Positions 15,532 through 22,767 of a DNA stretch of 64,000 nucleotides are shown here, in pieces. Position numbers and translations under genes: made by a program. Positions within the stretch are counted from its first letter, which is position 1. Each line of letters begins with the position of its first letter. The notes beneath the pieces are model-generated. The model was not told where the DNA came from. It ran no database searches and worked only from the letters and a program-made list of their open reading frames with translations. Source of the DNA: Nocardioides marmotae (GTDB lineage Bacteria > Actinomycetota > Actinomycetes > Propionibacteriales > Nocardioidaceae); NCBI RefSeq assembly GCF_013177455.1, contig NZ_CP053660.1, positions 2,294,001 through 2,358,000 of the forward strand, in the 5' to 3' direction.

Positions 15532-15543
15532 GCCTCATTCTAC

Positions 15544-15559
15544 TCGAACACATGCTCGA
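15544..15559. promoter_or_regulatory. Probable LexA (SOS) box of the HNH gene
   Basis: TCGAACACATGCTCGA matches the mycobacterial/actinobacterial SOS consensus TCGAAC-RNRY-GTTCGA at all defined positions but one (GCTCGA for GTTCGA). It lies 13-28 bases ahead of the HNH start codon. Members of the 13E12 family in M. tuberculosis are known to have LexA boxes, which makes this placement meaningful. Confidence 0.75.
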
Positions 15560-15692
15560 ATGGAAGAGGCTCTCAACAGATCCTGCCGAACCGATCGGAC
15601 ACGCCAGCCCGAGGCGGCGGCCAGAGACCCAGCAGCCGACCGCAACCCACGGCGTACCTCGTCCCATAGCTGCCAATACCGCAACCACCCAC

Positions 15693-16222
15693 AGCCCGCA
15701 GGCCGAAGGTCGGCCGCCGGGGCCTCGACACGTCGGCGCCAGGGCGCCTCCTGCTCGACCAGCGGCGGGGGCCCGCACGCTGAAGGTCGGCTCGGGGCCT
15801 CGACACGTCGGCGCCAGGGCGCCTCCTGCTCGACCAGCGGAAGGGCCCGAAGGCCGAAGGTCGGCTCACGGGGCCTCGACACGTCGGCGCCGGGGCGCCT
15901 CCTGCTCGACCAGCGGAGGCGGCCCGCAGGCCGAAGCTCGGCCGCCGGGGCCTCGACAACGTCGGCGCCAGGGCGCCTCCTGCTCGACCAGCGGCGGGGG
16001 CCCGCACGCTGAAGGTCGGCTCGGGGCCTCGACACGTCGGCGCCGGGGCGCCTCCTGCTCGACCAGCGGCCGGGGCCCGCAGGCCGAAGGTCGGCTCACG
16101 GGGCCTCGACACGTCGGCGCCGGGGGCGCCTCCTGCTCGACCAGCGGCGGGCCCGCAGGCCGAAGCTCGGCTGCCAGGGGCCTCGACACGTCGGCGCCGG
16201 GGGCGCCTCCTGCTCGACCAGC
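15693..16222. repeat. Tandem array of about 76-bp GC-rich units (eight cores)
   Basis: The core CCTCGACACGTCGGCGCC recurs at 15723, 15798, 15874, 15951 (one-base variant), 16027, 16104 and 16181, spacing 75-77 bases, after a partial leading unit. Each unit also holds GGGCGCCTCCTGCTCGACCA and a GGCCGAAG-TCGG segment, with small dyads (GGCGCC...GGCGCC). Units vary in two subtypes (ACGCTGAAGGTCGG or AGGCCGAAG). Spacers of unique sequence are absent, so this is not CRISPR. The array occupies most of the 693-base gap 15532-16224 between the HNH gene and a tiny membrane-protein gene. The remainder, 15560-15692, shows nothing recognisable. Confidence 0.9.
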
Positions 16223-16224
16223 AG

Positions 16225-16323
16225 CTACAACAGCATCAGGACCGCGACGAGGACGGCGGTGAGCACGAGCGAGACCAGCACGGAGCCGAGGCAGCCGAGC
16301 CGGTTGCTGAAGAAGAAGAACAC
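16225..16323 (-). CDS. 32-aa single-helix membrane peptide (FFFFSNRLGCLGS type)
   Basis: GTG at 16323 opens a 32-codon frame ending TAG: VFFFFSNRLGCLGSVLVS, then LVLTAVLVAVLMLL. The F-F-F-F-S-N-R-L-G-C-L-G-S head followed by a single hydrophobic helix resembles very small actinobacterial proteins I have seen beginning FFFFxNRLGCLGSL; this is recognition from memory, not a search. Its start is only 3 bases after the stop of the acidic gene at 16327, so it is likely co-translated. Ribosome site is poor. It abuts the 76-bp repeat array. Function unknown. Confidence 0.65.
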   Translation of the reverse strand: MFFFFSNRLGCLGSVLVSLVLTAVLVAVLMLL

Positions 16324-16326
16324 TGC

Positions 16327-16539
16327 TCAGGTGCGCGGGGCGTTCGTGGACGGCTGGGCGTCCTGGTCGTCGGCGTCGGGGTTGCCCCCGTCGACCGGGT
16401 CGCCCGTGGGGTCGTCGTCGGCCGCGGTGGGGCCGTCGAGCCCGGAGGCGGTGAGGGGCGGCTCGGCGTCCTGGTCGTGCCCGTAGGACGGGTCGCTGCC
16501 GGCGCTGCTCGGGTCGTCGGTGCTGCTCGTGTCGCTCAT
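16327..16539 (-). CDS. Hypothetical acidic low-complexity protein
   Basis: 70 aa from ATG 16539. The sequence is almost all Asp, Ser, Pro, Gly and Ala (MSDTSSTDDPSSAGSDPSYG, then EPPLTASGLDGPTAADDDPT), with no hydrophobic core; it should be disordered. No family recognised. A longer in-frame reading exists upstream but is Arg-rich and looks like shadow. Support is the likely co-translation with the small membrane peptide 3 bases downstream. The ribosome site is weak, so it could be spurious. Confidence 0.45.
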   Translation of the reverse strand: MSDTSSTDDPSSAGSDPSYGHDQDAEPPLTASGLDGPTAADDDPTGDPVDGGNPDADDQDAQPSTNAPRT

Positions 16540-16660
16540 GTCAGGTCGGTACCCAGGGCCGCGCGGGGCAGCAGCCGCCCGTCCGGGTGAGGTTCCCGCT
16601 CGAGCACGCCGGGCACAGTCCCCCGGCACCGGCCCAGGCCCGACCCGAAGGAGCACCACC

Positions 16661-16729
16661 GTGAAGCGAGCGCTCATGATGTACGCCGTTCGCCTGATGT
16701 GGGCCGGTACCTCGCGCAGCGGCAACTGA
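16661..16729 (+). CDS. Putative 22-aa basic peptide
   Basis: GTG at 16661 is preceded by AAGGAG with 7-8 bases spacing, one of the better ribosome sites in the region, and opens a 22-codon frame: MKRALMMYAVRLMWAGTSRS, then GN and TGA. It is amphipathic/hydrophobic with a basic start. A strong hairpin terminator begins 45 bases after the stop, so the peptide has the layout of a complete tiny gene, divergent from the 16327 gene. No family recognised; could alternatively be a leader or chance frame. Confidence 0.4.
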   Translation: MKRALMMYAVRLMWAGTSRSGN

Positions 16730-16773
16730 CGCGACACCACGCAACACGCACCACACAGCTCGCACCACGCAGG

Positions 16774-16806
16774 CGAGGCCGTCCCCCGGTCAGGGGGACG
16801 GCCTCG
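16774..16806. terminator. Strong bidirectional hairpin terminator
   Basis: CGAGGCCGTCCCCC (16774-16787) and GGGGGACGGCCTCG (16793-16806) form a perfect 14-bp stem with a 5-base loop GGTCA. It lies between the tiny plus-strand frame ending at 16729 and the minus-strand gene whose stop is at 16841, as expected for a shared terminator. Confidence 0.8.
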
Positions 16807-16840
16807 TGGCGTCAGGGCCGGGCGTGCCCGGCGCGTGCGG

Positions 16841-16975
16841 TCAGCGCTTCTTGCCCGCGCGGCGCTGGACCTGACCGACCGCGGACTTGATCTTCTCCTG
16901 GTTGTGGGGCTTGCGAGCCTCGTCGTAGACCTTCTTGGCGACCCCGAGCAGGGCGACGTTCCTCATGATCTTCAT
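16841..16975 (-). CDS. Small basic protein, 44 aa
   Basis: ATG at 16975 lies 5 bases after the TGA of the aminopropyltransferase-like gene (TGAGGGGCATG), with GGGG as a ribosome site. The protein is MKIMRNVALLGVAKKVYDEA, followed by RKPHNQEKIKSAVGQVQRRA and GKKR. It is a single amphipathic, strongly basic helix ending in GKKR. No named family recognised. Its reading frame has the normal high third-position GC, and the tight coupling supports it as a real gene. Confidence 0.7.
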   Translation of the reverse strand: MKIMRNVALLGVAKKVYDEARKPHNQEKIKSAVGQVQRRAGKKR

Positions 16976-16980
16976 GCCCC

Positions 16981-17736
16981 TCAGGTACCCGTTCCGCCGC
17001 CGAAGGAGTCACTCACCCGGTCGTGGCCCAGCACACGGGCCGCCAGCGCCCCGCCGGACGCGCGGGCGGCGAGCGCCTCGGCGAGGGAGTCGTCCGGGCC
17101 GGCCACGACGGTGAGGTTGCCGGGCCGGCGGGCGCGGAGCGTGGCCGGCTCGGCCGCCACCAGCGTGCGGCGGAAGACCGAGCGCAGGCCGGCGATCGCG
17201 TCGCGCGTGGCCGCGAAGGGCGCCCGGTCGCTGAGGTTGAGCAGGAACCAGCCGCCCGGGACGAGCACCCGCGCGACGTCGGCGAAGAACGCGGTGGTGA
17301 CCAGCTCGGCGGGCACCCGCCCGGCGGCGTACGCGTCGAGGACGACGAGGTCGGCGCAGTCCTCGCGGAGCGCGGCGACCCCCGCGAGCCCGTCGACGGG
17401 CCGCACCCGGATCCCGCTGCGCCGCGGCAGCGGCAGCTGCTCGCGCACCGCGGCGGTCAGCTCCTCGTCCGGCTCGAGCACGACCTGCCAGGAGCCGGGC
17501 CGGATCGCCGCGACGTACCGCGGCAGGGTCAGGCCCGCGCCGCCGACGTGCACGACGCGGGTGGGCTCGCCGGCGCGCCGGTGCAGGTCCACGACGTCGC
17601 CGAGGCGGCGCACGTAGTCGAAGGCGAGGTGGGTGGGGTCGGCCAGGTCGACGTAGGACTGGTCGCGCCCGTCGAGCCGGACCAGCCAGGCGTCGCGCCG
17701 GTCGGCCGGCACGATCTCGTGACGGGGCCCGCTCAC
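16981..17736 (-). CDS. Spermidine synthase-like (polyamine aminopropyltransferase-fold) protein
   Basis: 251 aa from GTG 17736, which overlaps the YnfA gene stop as GTGA; longer in-frame sequence upstream is shadow. Features of the methyltransferase-fold family: [20 protein letters not shown], then [20 protein letters not shown] (glycine-rich SAM/dcSAM loop, about 65-85), a [13 protein letters not shown] acidic end of strand 2, and [20 protein letters not shown]. Many actinobacterial relatives are annotated spermidine synthase, but true aminopropyltransferase activity is uncertain; it could be a methyltransferase. It sits in a three-gene coupled unit with YnfA and a 44-aa peptide. Confidence 0.8.
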   Translation of the reverse strand: MSGPRHEIVPADRRDAWLVRLDGRDQSYVDLADPTHLAFDYVRRLGDVVDLHRRAGEPTRVVHVGGAGLTLPRYVAAIRPGSWQVVLEPDEELTAAVREQLPLPRRSGIRVRPVDGLAGVAALREDCADLVVLDAYAAGRVPAELVTTAFFADVARVLVPGGWFLLNLSDRAPFAATRDAIAGLRSVFRRTLVAAEPATLRARRPGNLTVVAGPDDSLAEALAARASGGALAARVLGHDRVSDSFGGGTGT

Positions 17737-18068
17737 GCGCCGCGCGGGGAGTACATGATCACCGCGACGCCGACCAGGCACAGCAGCGCGCCGGTCACGT
17801 CGTAGCGGTCGGGCCGGAAGCCGTCGACGGCCATCCCCCAGGCCAGCGAACCGGCGACGAAGACCCCGCCGTACGCCGCGAGGATGCGCCCGAAGTGGGC
17901 ATCGGGCTGGAGGGTGGCGACGAAGCCGTAGGCGCCCAGGGCGAGCACCCCCGCGCCGATCCACACCCAGCCGCGGTGCTCGCGGACGCCCTGCCAGACC
18001 AGCCAGGCGCCGCCGATCTCCGCGAGCGCGGCGAGCCCGAAGAGGAGCAACGAGCGGGCGACGGTCAT
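17733..18068 (-). CDS. YnfA family membrane protein
   Basis: 111 aa, ATG start. Four hydrophobic helices and the YnfA landmarks are visible: [40 protein letters not shown] and [20 protein letters not shown]. The family is related in size and topology to small multidrug resistance transporters; function is not established. First gene of a coupled unit with the aminopropyltransferase-like gene (GTGA overlap). Confidence 0.93.
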   Translation of the reverse strand: MTVARSLLLFGLAALAEIGGAWLVWQGVREHRGWVWIGAGVLALGAYGFVATLQPDAHFGRILAAYGGVFVAGSLAWGMAVDGFRPDRYDVTGALLCLVGVAVIMYSPRGA

Positions 18069-18148
18069 GGCGTCACGGTAGCGACGGCCCGCCGCCGCGC
18101 CGTGGTCGGTCGGCGCGCGGGCGACCAGGGCCGTGGCACGATCCGACC

Positions 18149-18436
18149 ATGGCGGCCTACTGGATCAGCACCTACGTCGAGGTGACCGACACCGACAAGC
18201 TCGCGGCGTACGCCGCCCTGGCCGGACCGGCCCTGGAGGCGGGCGGCGGCCGGTTCCTGGCCCGCGGGCTCCCCGAGCAGGTCTACGAGGCCGGGCAGCG
18301 GACCCGGACCGTGCTCATCGAGTTCGCCTCGGTCGAGGCGGCCGTCGCCGCGCACGACAGCCCGGCCTACCAGGAGGCGCTGGCCGCCCTCGGCGGCGGC
18401 GCCGTGCGCGACCTGCGGATCGTGCCGGGGGCCTGA
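18149..18436 (+). CDS. DUF1330 domain-containing protein
   Basis: 95 aa, ATG start. It shows the DUF1330 pattern: [20 protein letters not shown] at the start, [20 protein letters not shown] in the middle, and [20 protein letters not shown] near the end. This is a small ferredoxin-like dimeric barrel fold. No function is established for the family. It stands alone, divergent from ynfA by 80 bases; convergent with the DUF1269 gene, the 89-base gap containing GC-rich dyads such as CCCTCCTGGGAGGG that may act as terminator. Confidence 0.9.
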   Translation: MAAYWISTYVEVTDTDKLAAYAALAGPALEAGGGRFLARGLPEQVYEAGQRTRTVLIEFASVEAAVAAHDSPAYQEALAALGGGAVRDLRIVPGA

Positions 18437-18525
18437 GCCCCGCTCCGAGCACGTGACGGCCGGTGGCCGGTGCGCCGCCAGGCTCGCGCGGCACACCGGC
18501 AGCCGACCGGCCCCTCCTGGGAGGG

Positions 18526-19071
18526 TCAGGCCTTCGCAGCCTGCGCGGCCTCGAGGTGCGCGGCGCGCTCGTCCTCGTTGTCCTCCTCGAGGGCGGCCCG
18601 CAGCCGGGCCTCCTGCTCGTGGGAGAGGTTGGTCTCGAGCAGCTCACCGCGGATGCCGCGCTCGCGCAGCTCGGTGTGCACCCGGTCGACGACCGCGCTG
18701 TTGGTGAGCACGAACAGCGCCGAGGTGCCGGGCGTGACCTTCTGGCGGACCGAGTCGATGAAGTCGTCGTCGATGCCGACGTCGGTCAGCGACCCGGCCA
18801 GCGCACCCGAGGCCGCGCCGACCACGAGCCCCAGGAGCGGCACGAAGAAGATCAGGCCGAACAGCGTCCCCCAGAACATCCCGCCCAGCGTTCCGGCGGC
18901 CACCATGTTGGTCGACTGCCGCGTCCGCGGCTTCTTCTTGCCCTCGGGCCAGGAGACCGTCGCGGCGTCGACGACCTGGATGAGCTCCTTCTTCTCCAGC
19001 TCGGCGAGCGCGTGCTCGGCACGTTTCGCGCCGTCCGGGTCGTCGAACCGCCACACCGTCAGTGTCGCCAT
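18526..19071 (-). CDS. DUF1269 domain-containing membrane protein
   Basis: 181 aa; GAGGAG precedes the ATG by about 6 bases. The N-terminal half resembles a ferredoxin-like module (TLTVWRFDDPDGAKRAEHAL, KKELIQVVDAATVSWPEGKK). A glycine-rich membrane hairpin spans about 62-98 (GMFWGTLFGLIFFVPLLGLV, VGAASGALAGSLTDVGIDDD), then a C-terminal FVLTNSAVVDRVHTELRERG module and an acidic Ala-rich tail. The family is widespread and sometimes stress-associated; no biochemical role is known. Confidence 0.92.
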   Translation of the reverse strand: MATLTVWRFDDPDGAKRAEHALAELEKKELIQVVDAATVSWPEGKKKPRTRQSTNMVAAGTLGGMFWGTLFGLIFFVPLLGLVVGAASGALAGSLTDVGIDDDFIDSVRQKVTPGTSALFVLTNSAVVDRVHTELRERGIRGELLETNLSHEQEARLRAALEEDNEDERAAHLEAAQAAKA

Positions 19072-19168
19072 GTCCTGCTCCTCTTCTGTGGATCCTTCGT
19101 GGACCTCCGCGCTCCGAGCGGGCGCCGAGGGAACGGGGGCCGGGCCGGCGCGACGGTCCTCGCACCGG

Positions 19169-20419
19169 TCACCGGGCGGGCAGCCAGGTCCGCACCGCGG
19201 TCACCAGGGCGGAGACGCCGAGCGGCAGCGTCGCCTCGGCATCGGGTGCGTACGCCGGTGAGTGGTTGCTCGGGATGGTGCGCAGCGCCGGGTCGTCGAG
19301 ACCGCCGGTGGTGAACAGCGACGGGTCGCTGCCGCCCAGCAGCCAGAAGGACAGCGGCGCGCCGGCGCTGGTGGCCAGGATGCCGACGTCCTCGCTGCCC
19401 GCACCGGCCCCGGGGTCGAGGATCTTCTCCGGGCCCAGCCACGCGCGGAACGCGTCGAGGGTGCGGCCCAGCGCGGCGGCGTCGTTGATCACGACGGGGA
19501 ACCGCTCGATCTCGGTGATCGTGGGCGGCTCGGGCGCGCCGGCCATCGCCGCGACCCCGTCCACGACCTTCTTGACCTCGTCGAGGACGTGGGTGCGCAC
19601 GGCGGGGTCGTAGCTGCGGATGTTGAGGAGCAGCTCGGCCTGGCCGGGGATCACGTTGGCCGCCTGACCGGCGTGGACGGCGCCGACGGTCAGCACGACG
19701 ACGTCGGTCGGCGCGATCGTCCGCGACACGACGGTCTGCAGGCCCAGGACCGCCTGCGCGGCCATGACGACGGGGTCCACCGAGTTCTGCGGCATCGATC
19801 CGTGCGCGCCCTTGCCGACCAGGTCGACGCGCAGCGAGTCCGAGCCGGCGTACGCCGCGCCGGCGTGCGCCGCGATCGTTCCCGCGGGCAGGGGCGCGAC
19901 GTGCTGCCCGAGCACGACGTCGGGCTTCGGGAAGCGCTCCAGCAGCCCGTCGTCCACCATCGCCTGGGCGCCGGTCGCGAGCTCCTCGGCGGGCTGGAAG
20001 ACCAGCACGAGGGTGCCGGACCACATCGACCGCTCCCCGGCGAGCAGCTGCGCGGCGCCGATGAGGCAGGTGGTGTGCAGGTCGTGGCCGCAGGCGTGGC
20101 TGACCGGCACCACCGTGCCCTCCGCGTCGGGGGCGGTGACGGTGCTGGCGTAGTCCAGGCCGGTGGCCTCCTTGACCGGCAGGGCGTCCATGTCCGCCCG
20201 CACCAGTGCGGTCGGACCCGGGCCGTTGCGCAGGACACCCACGACGCCCGTGCCCCCGACGCCCGTGACGACCTCGAAGCCGAAGGAGCTCAGCCGCTGG
20301 GCCACCAGGCCGGCGGTGCGCCGCTCCTGGAAGCCGAGCTCGGGGTGACGGTGGAGGTCCTGGTAGAGCGCCAGCAGGGCTGGGTCGGCGGTGGTGCGAG
20401 CGTGCTCGACGACGGACAA
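19169..20419 (-). CDS. M20-family amidohydrolase (hippurate/IAA-amino acid hydrolase-like)
   Basis: 416 aa from TTG at 20419, chosen because GAGGAG lies about 8 bases upstream. M20D landmarks: DLHRHPELGFQERRTAG at ~22-38, ALVRADMDALPVKEATGLDY, SHACGHDLHTTCLIGAA (metal-binding C/H/D), LVFQPAEELATGAQAMVDDG (catalytic E), and GKGAHGSMPQNSVDP of the dimerisation domain. Such enzymes remove acyl groups from amino acids or cleave aminoacyl conjugates. No signal peptide. Apparently monocistronic; 81 bases separate it from the 20502 gene. Confidence 0.92.
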   Translation of the reverse strand: MSVVEHARTTADPALLALYQDLHRHPELGFQERRTAGLVAQRLSSFGFEVVTGVGGTGVVGVLRNGPGPTALVRADMDALPVKEATGLDYASTVTAPDAEGTVVPVSHACGHDLHTTCLIGAAQLLAGERSMWSGTLVLVFQPAEELATGAQAMVDDGLLERFPKPDVVLGQHVAPLPAGTIAAHAGAAYAGSDSLRVDLVGKGAHGSMPQNSVDPVVMAAQAVLGLQTVVSRTIAPTDVVVLTVGAVHAGQAANVIPGQAELLLNIRSYDPAVRTHVLDEVKKVVDGVAAMAGAPEPPTITEIERFPVVINDAAALGRTLDAFRAWLGPEKILDPGAGAGSEDVGILATSAGAPLSFWLLGGSDPSLFTTGGLDDPALRTIPSNHSPAYAPDAEATLPLGVSALVTAVRTWLPAR

Positions 20420-20501
20420 CGGGGTACTCCTCGCGTGATGGGGAGCCCGGACCGCGCCATCGGCGCGGGCGGGCCGGGGAAGGGGCGGCTCGGCGGGGTC
20501 C

Positions 20502-20783
20502 TCAGGCGGACGCGCGCACGTGTCGTCGCATCTCGTGCACGCCCCGCTCGTGGAGCAGGCGGCGCGCGATGGTCTCGCAGAGGAGCATCGGCCGGTGCGC
20601 GGCGCGGCTCGCTCGCTGGACGACCCGGTCGGCCTCGTGGACGGCCTGCACCACCTGGGGCGCGGTCAGCGCCCCCGCGAACTCCGTCACGAGGAGCTCG
20701 GCAAGGTCGGCGAGTGCGGTGCGGTGTGCTGCGGCTTCGGCGGTCGTCCCGGGGTCGGGCACGACGGCGAGGCTGGGGAGCAT
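20502..20783 (-). CDS. Small helical protein, three-helix-bundle dimerisation type
   Basis: 93 aa, ATG start. It is all-helical and Ala-rich: LADLAELLVTEFAGALTAPQ, VVQAVHEADRVVQRASRAAH and LLCETIARRLLHERGVHEMR. This is like the small actinobacterial proteins annotated as three-helix bundle dimerisation domain, which are encoded beside regulators or enzymes; the match is by style, not by search. It is oriented with the downstream M20 hydrolase gene. The 143 bases before it (20784-20926) show no gene. Confidence 0.65.
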   Translation of the reverse strand: MLPSLAVVPDPGTTAEAAAHRTALADLAELLVTEFAGALTAPQVVQAVHEADRVVQRASRAAHRPMLLCETIARRLLHERGVHEMRRHVRASA

Positions 20784-20926
20784 GTGCGGGGTTCCCTCCG
20801 GTCGGGTGCCGCACCAGCGTCAGCCGCGTGCGGCCCCGGTCACAGGGACGAAGGTCATGGTGCCGGAGGGCAAGTCGGCCCCGGCCGACCGGCCGGGACG
20901 GATCGGACCGGGGAGCCCCGCAGGGG

Positions 20927-22471
20927 TCAGCAGGCGGCGTACGCCGTGCGCGTCAGCGCCGCGCCGGAGGTGACCTGCCTGCCGCGGGCCAGGGACCACC
21001 CGCGCTGCCAGTCGGAGTCGACCTGCGCGCCGTTCATCTCCCGGTCCGCGCCGACCAGGCTGTAGCGCGGGACGAGCCGCCGGCCGAGGTGGGCCCGGGC
21101 GCCGGTCACCGTGGCGACGGGGCGGCCGTCGATGAACCAGGTGGTGTGCTTCGCGGCGACCTCGACGGCCAGGTTGAACGGCTTCTCGGCCAGGCGCAGG
21201 CCGGGCAGCCGGCGCGTCCACTGCGACCCGGCGCGCTGCGAGCGCACGCCCACCGCGAGACCCGGCTCGCCGACGGTGACGTCGGCGACGACGACGGCCT
21301 CGGTGGGGCACCCGGTCACCGGCGTGCCCTCGGGGACCAGGTCGAGCCGGAAGCGGAACGGGGCGGGGCCGCCCTCCCAGGCGTGGCCCTGCAGCCGGAA
21401 CTCCCACCGCCCGGTGGAGCGGGCGTTCCCGCGCATCGTCGCGGTCGTCGTGCCCCGGTCCCCCGCGCCGCCGTGCTTGAGCTTGCTCTGCAGGACCAGC
21501 CCGCCGTTGAACGGGGTCGCTCGACCCGTGCCGTCGGAGGTGTCGAGCCAGGTCCCGCGGGGGCGGGTGCCCTTCGACGGCGGGGAGGTCAGGTCCTGCC
21601 CGCGCTCCCAGGCGAAGTCGAAGAGCGTGGGGCCCCAGCGGTAGCGCTCGCCCGCCGTCGGGCGAGCCTCGCTCCGCGAGGGGGCCGCGGTCCTGGGGGT
21701 GGCCGCCGCCGTCGCCCGGGGCAGCAGGCCACCCAGGCCGAGGACGGAGAAGTACGCCGGGAACGAGGCGTACCACCCGATCGCGCTGCCGCCGCGGGTC
21801 CACCGCTCCTGGCGCGCGCGCAGCACCCGCTCGCCGAGCACCGGCGCGGCCACGCGGAACGTCGCGTGGCCGGCGCTGTCGGTCGTGCCGCGCTGGATGG
21901 TGCGCCACCGGTTGCCGTCGTGGCGCTCCTGGAGCAGGACCGTGCGCCCGGGGATCGGCGGCGGGGTGCCGAGCGCGGAGCGGACGGGCGGCGTGGTGTC
22001 GGCGAGGACGGTGAACGGCAGCAGCGGCGCGATCGCGTGGAAGGGCGAGGCGCCGTCCGCGCCCTGGAGGGTGAGCGTGATCTCCTGCGGGCGGGCGTCG
22101 AACCGCTCCCCGCGGGTCGCGACGCCCCCGCCGGCGACGCGGTAGCTGATCCCGGACATCGACGGCGCGGTGAAGGTGAAGTCGAAGCTCCCGTCCCCGG
22201 CGGTGCGGAACGTGGAGCTCGGTACGTCGAGCCAGGTGTCGCCCGGCCGGTTCATGTGCGACTGCAGGTGGACCGTGCGCCGCCCCGCCTTGCCGAGGGT
22301 GCCGCGGAAGCGCACCGCCTGGCCGGGGACGTAGATCGGCGGGGTCACCGTCAGCGAGGCCTGCCGTGCCCCGGGCGCGGCGGCGACGGTCCGGAGCGTG
22401 GTCGACGCCGTCAGGGGGAGCACGAGGAGGCCGACGACGGTGGCGACGGCGAGCAGCACGCGGGAGGTCAC
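20927..22471 (-). CDS. Secreted protein with C-terminal glycosidase-16-like jelly roll
   Basis: 514 aa from GTG 22471. An N-terminal signal sequence (VLLAVATVVGLLVLPLTAST) points to secretion. Residues ~35-240 look like two Ig/carbohydrate-binding-type beta modules (YVPGQAVRFRGTLGKAGRRT; TVLLQERHDGNRWRTIQRGT). The C-terminal part (about 275-500) resembles a concanavalin/GH16 fold (LQSKLKHGGAGDRGTTTATM, RSTGRWEFRLQGHAWEGGPA, NLAVEVAAKHTTWFIDGRPV). I cannot see the GH16 catalytic ExDxxE motif, so it is probably a binding protein or inactive relative. Confidence 0.75.
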   Translation of the reverse strand: MTSRVLLAVATVVGLLVLPLTASTTLRTVAAAPGARQASLTVTPPIYVPGQAVRFRGTLGKAGRRTVHLQSHMNRPGDTWLDVPSSTFRTAGDGSFDFTFTAPSMSGISYRVAGGGVATRGERFDARPQEITLTLQGADGASPFHAIAPLLPFTVLADTTPPVRSALGTPPPIPGRTVLLQERHDGNRWRTIQRGTTDSAGHATFRVAAPVLGERVLRARQERWTRGGSAIGWYASFPAYFSVLGLGGLLPRATAAATPRTAAPSRSEARPTAGERYRWGPTLFDFAWERGQDLTSPPSKGTRPRGTWLDTSDGTGRATPFNGGLVLQSKLKHGGAGDRGTTTATMRGNARSTGRWEFRLQGHAWEGGPAPFRFRLDLVPEGTPVTGCPTEAVVVADVTVGEPGLAVGVRSQRAGSQWTRRLPGLRLAEKPFNLAVEVAAKHTTWFIDGRPVATVTGARAHLGRRLVPRYSLVGADREMNGAQVDSDWQRGWSLARGRQVTSGAALTRTAYAAC

Positions 22472-22767
22472 GCACCGAGTCTGCGGTCGGCGGGCCGCCG
22501 ATCCTGGATCCGTCGTCCGAACGGTCGCCGTGTCCCGCTCGGCCGGGCCACGGGTCGCGACCCGGCCGCCGGCGAACGGCGCCCCGCGAAGTGGTGTGAG
22601 AGAGTGGAGTTACTGGTGTTCGGGGGCGATGCGGGAGGCGATGACGGTGCTGGCAGTGATGGTCAGGTGCGGTTGGAGCACCGAGGACAGCGTGGTGGTG
22701 GGCGCGTGGCTGCAGCTGTGCGTGGTGCTCTTCCTCTGGTCGTCCTGACCCGCCGGAGCCGCCCGGC
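22472..22767. other. Intergenic region with no gene assigned
   Basis: This 296-base gap between the secreted-protein gene start and the LuxR gene stop must contain the promoter of the former. Both strands have a short open frame of about 40 codons over 22610-22748 (plus-strand end ...LQLCVVLFLWSS), but neither has a convincing ribosome site or family, so neither is called. Confidence 0.4.

Noticed and set aside
15693..16222. Repeat array as a CRISPR
   Set aside because: Units are contiguous 76-mers with no unique spacers, and no cas genes are nearby.
15552..16262. Pro/Ala/Arg repeat protein encoded by the 76-bp array
   Set aside because: Several frames on both strands are open through the array simply because the unit lacks stops; no ribosome site or non-repeat domain supports any.
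22610..22748. Short membrane-like peptide ending LQLCVVLFLWSS
   Set aside because: Ribosome site is ambiguous and the opposite strand is equally open; no recognisable family.
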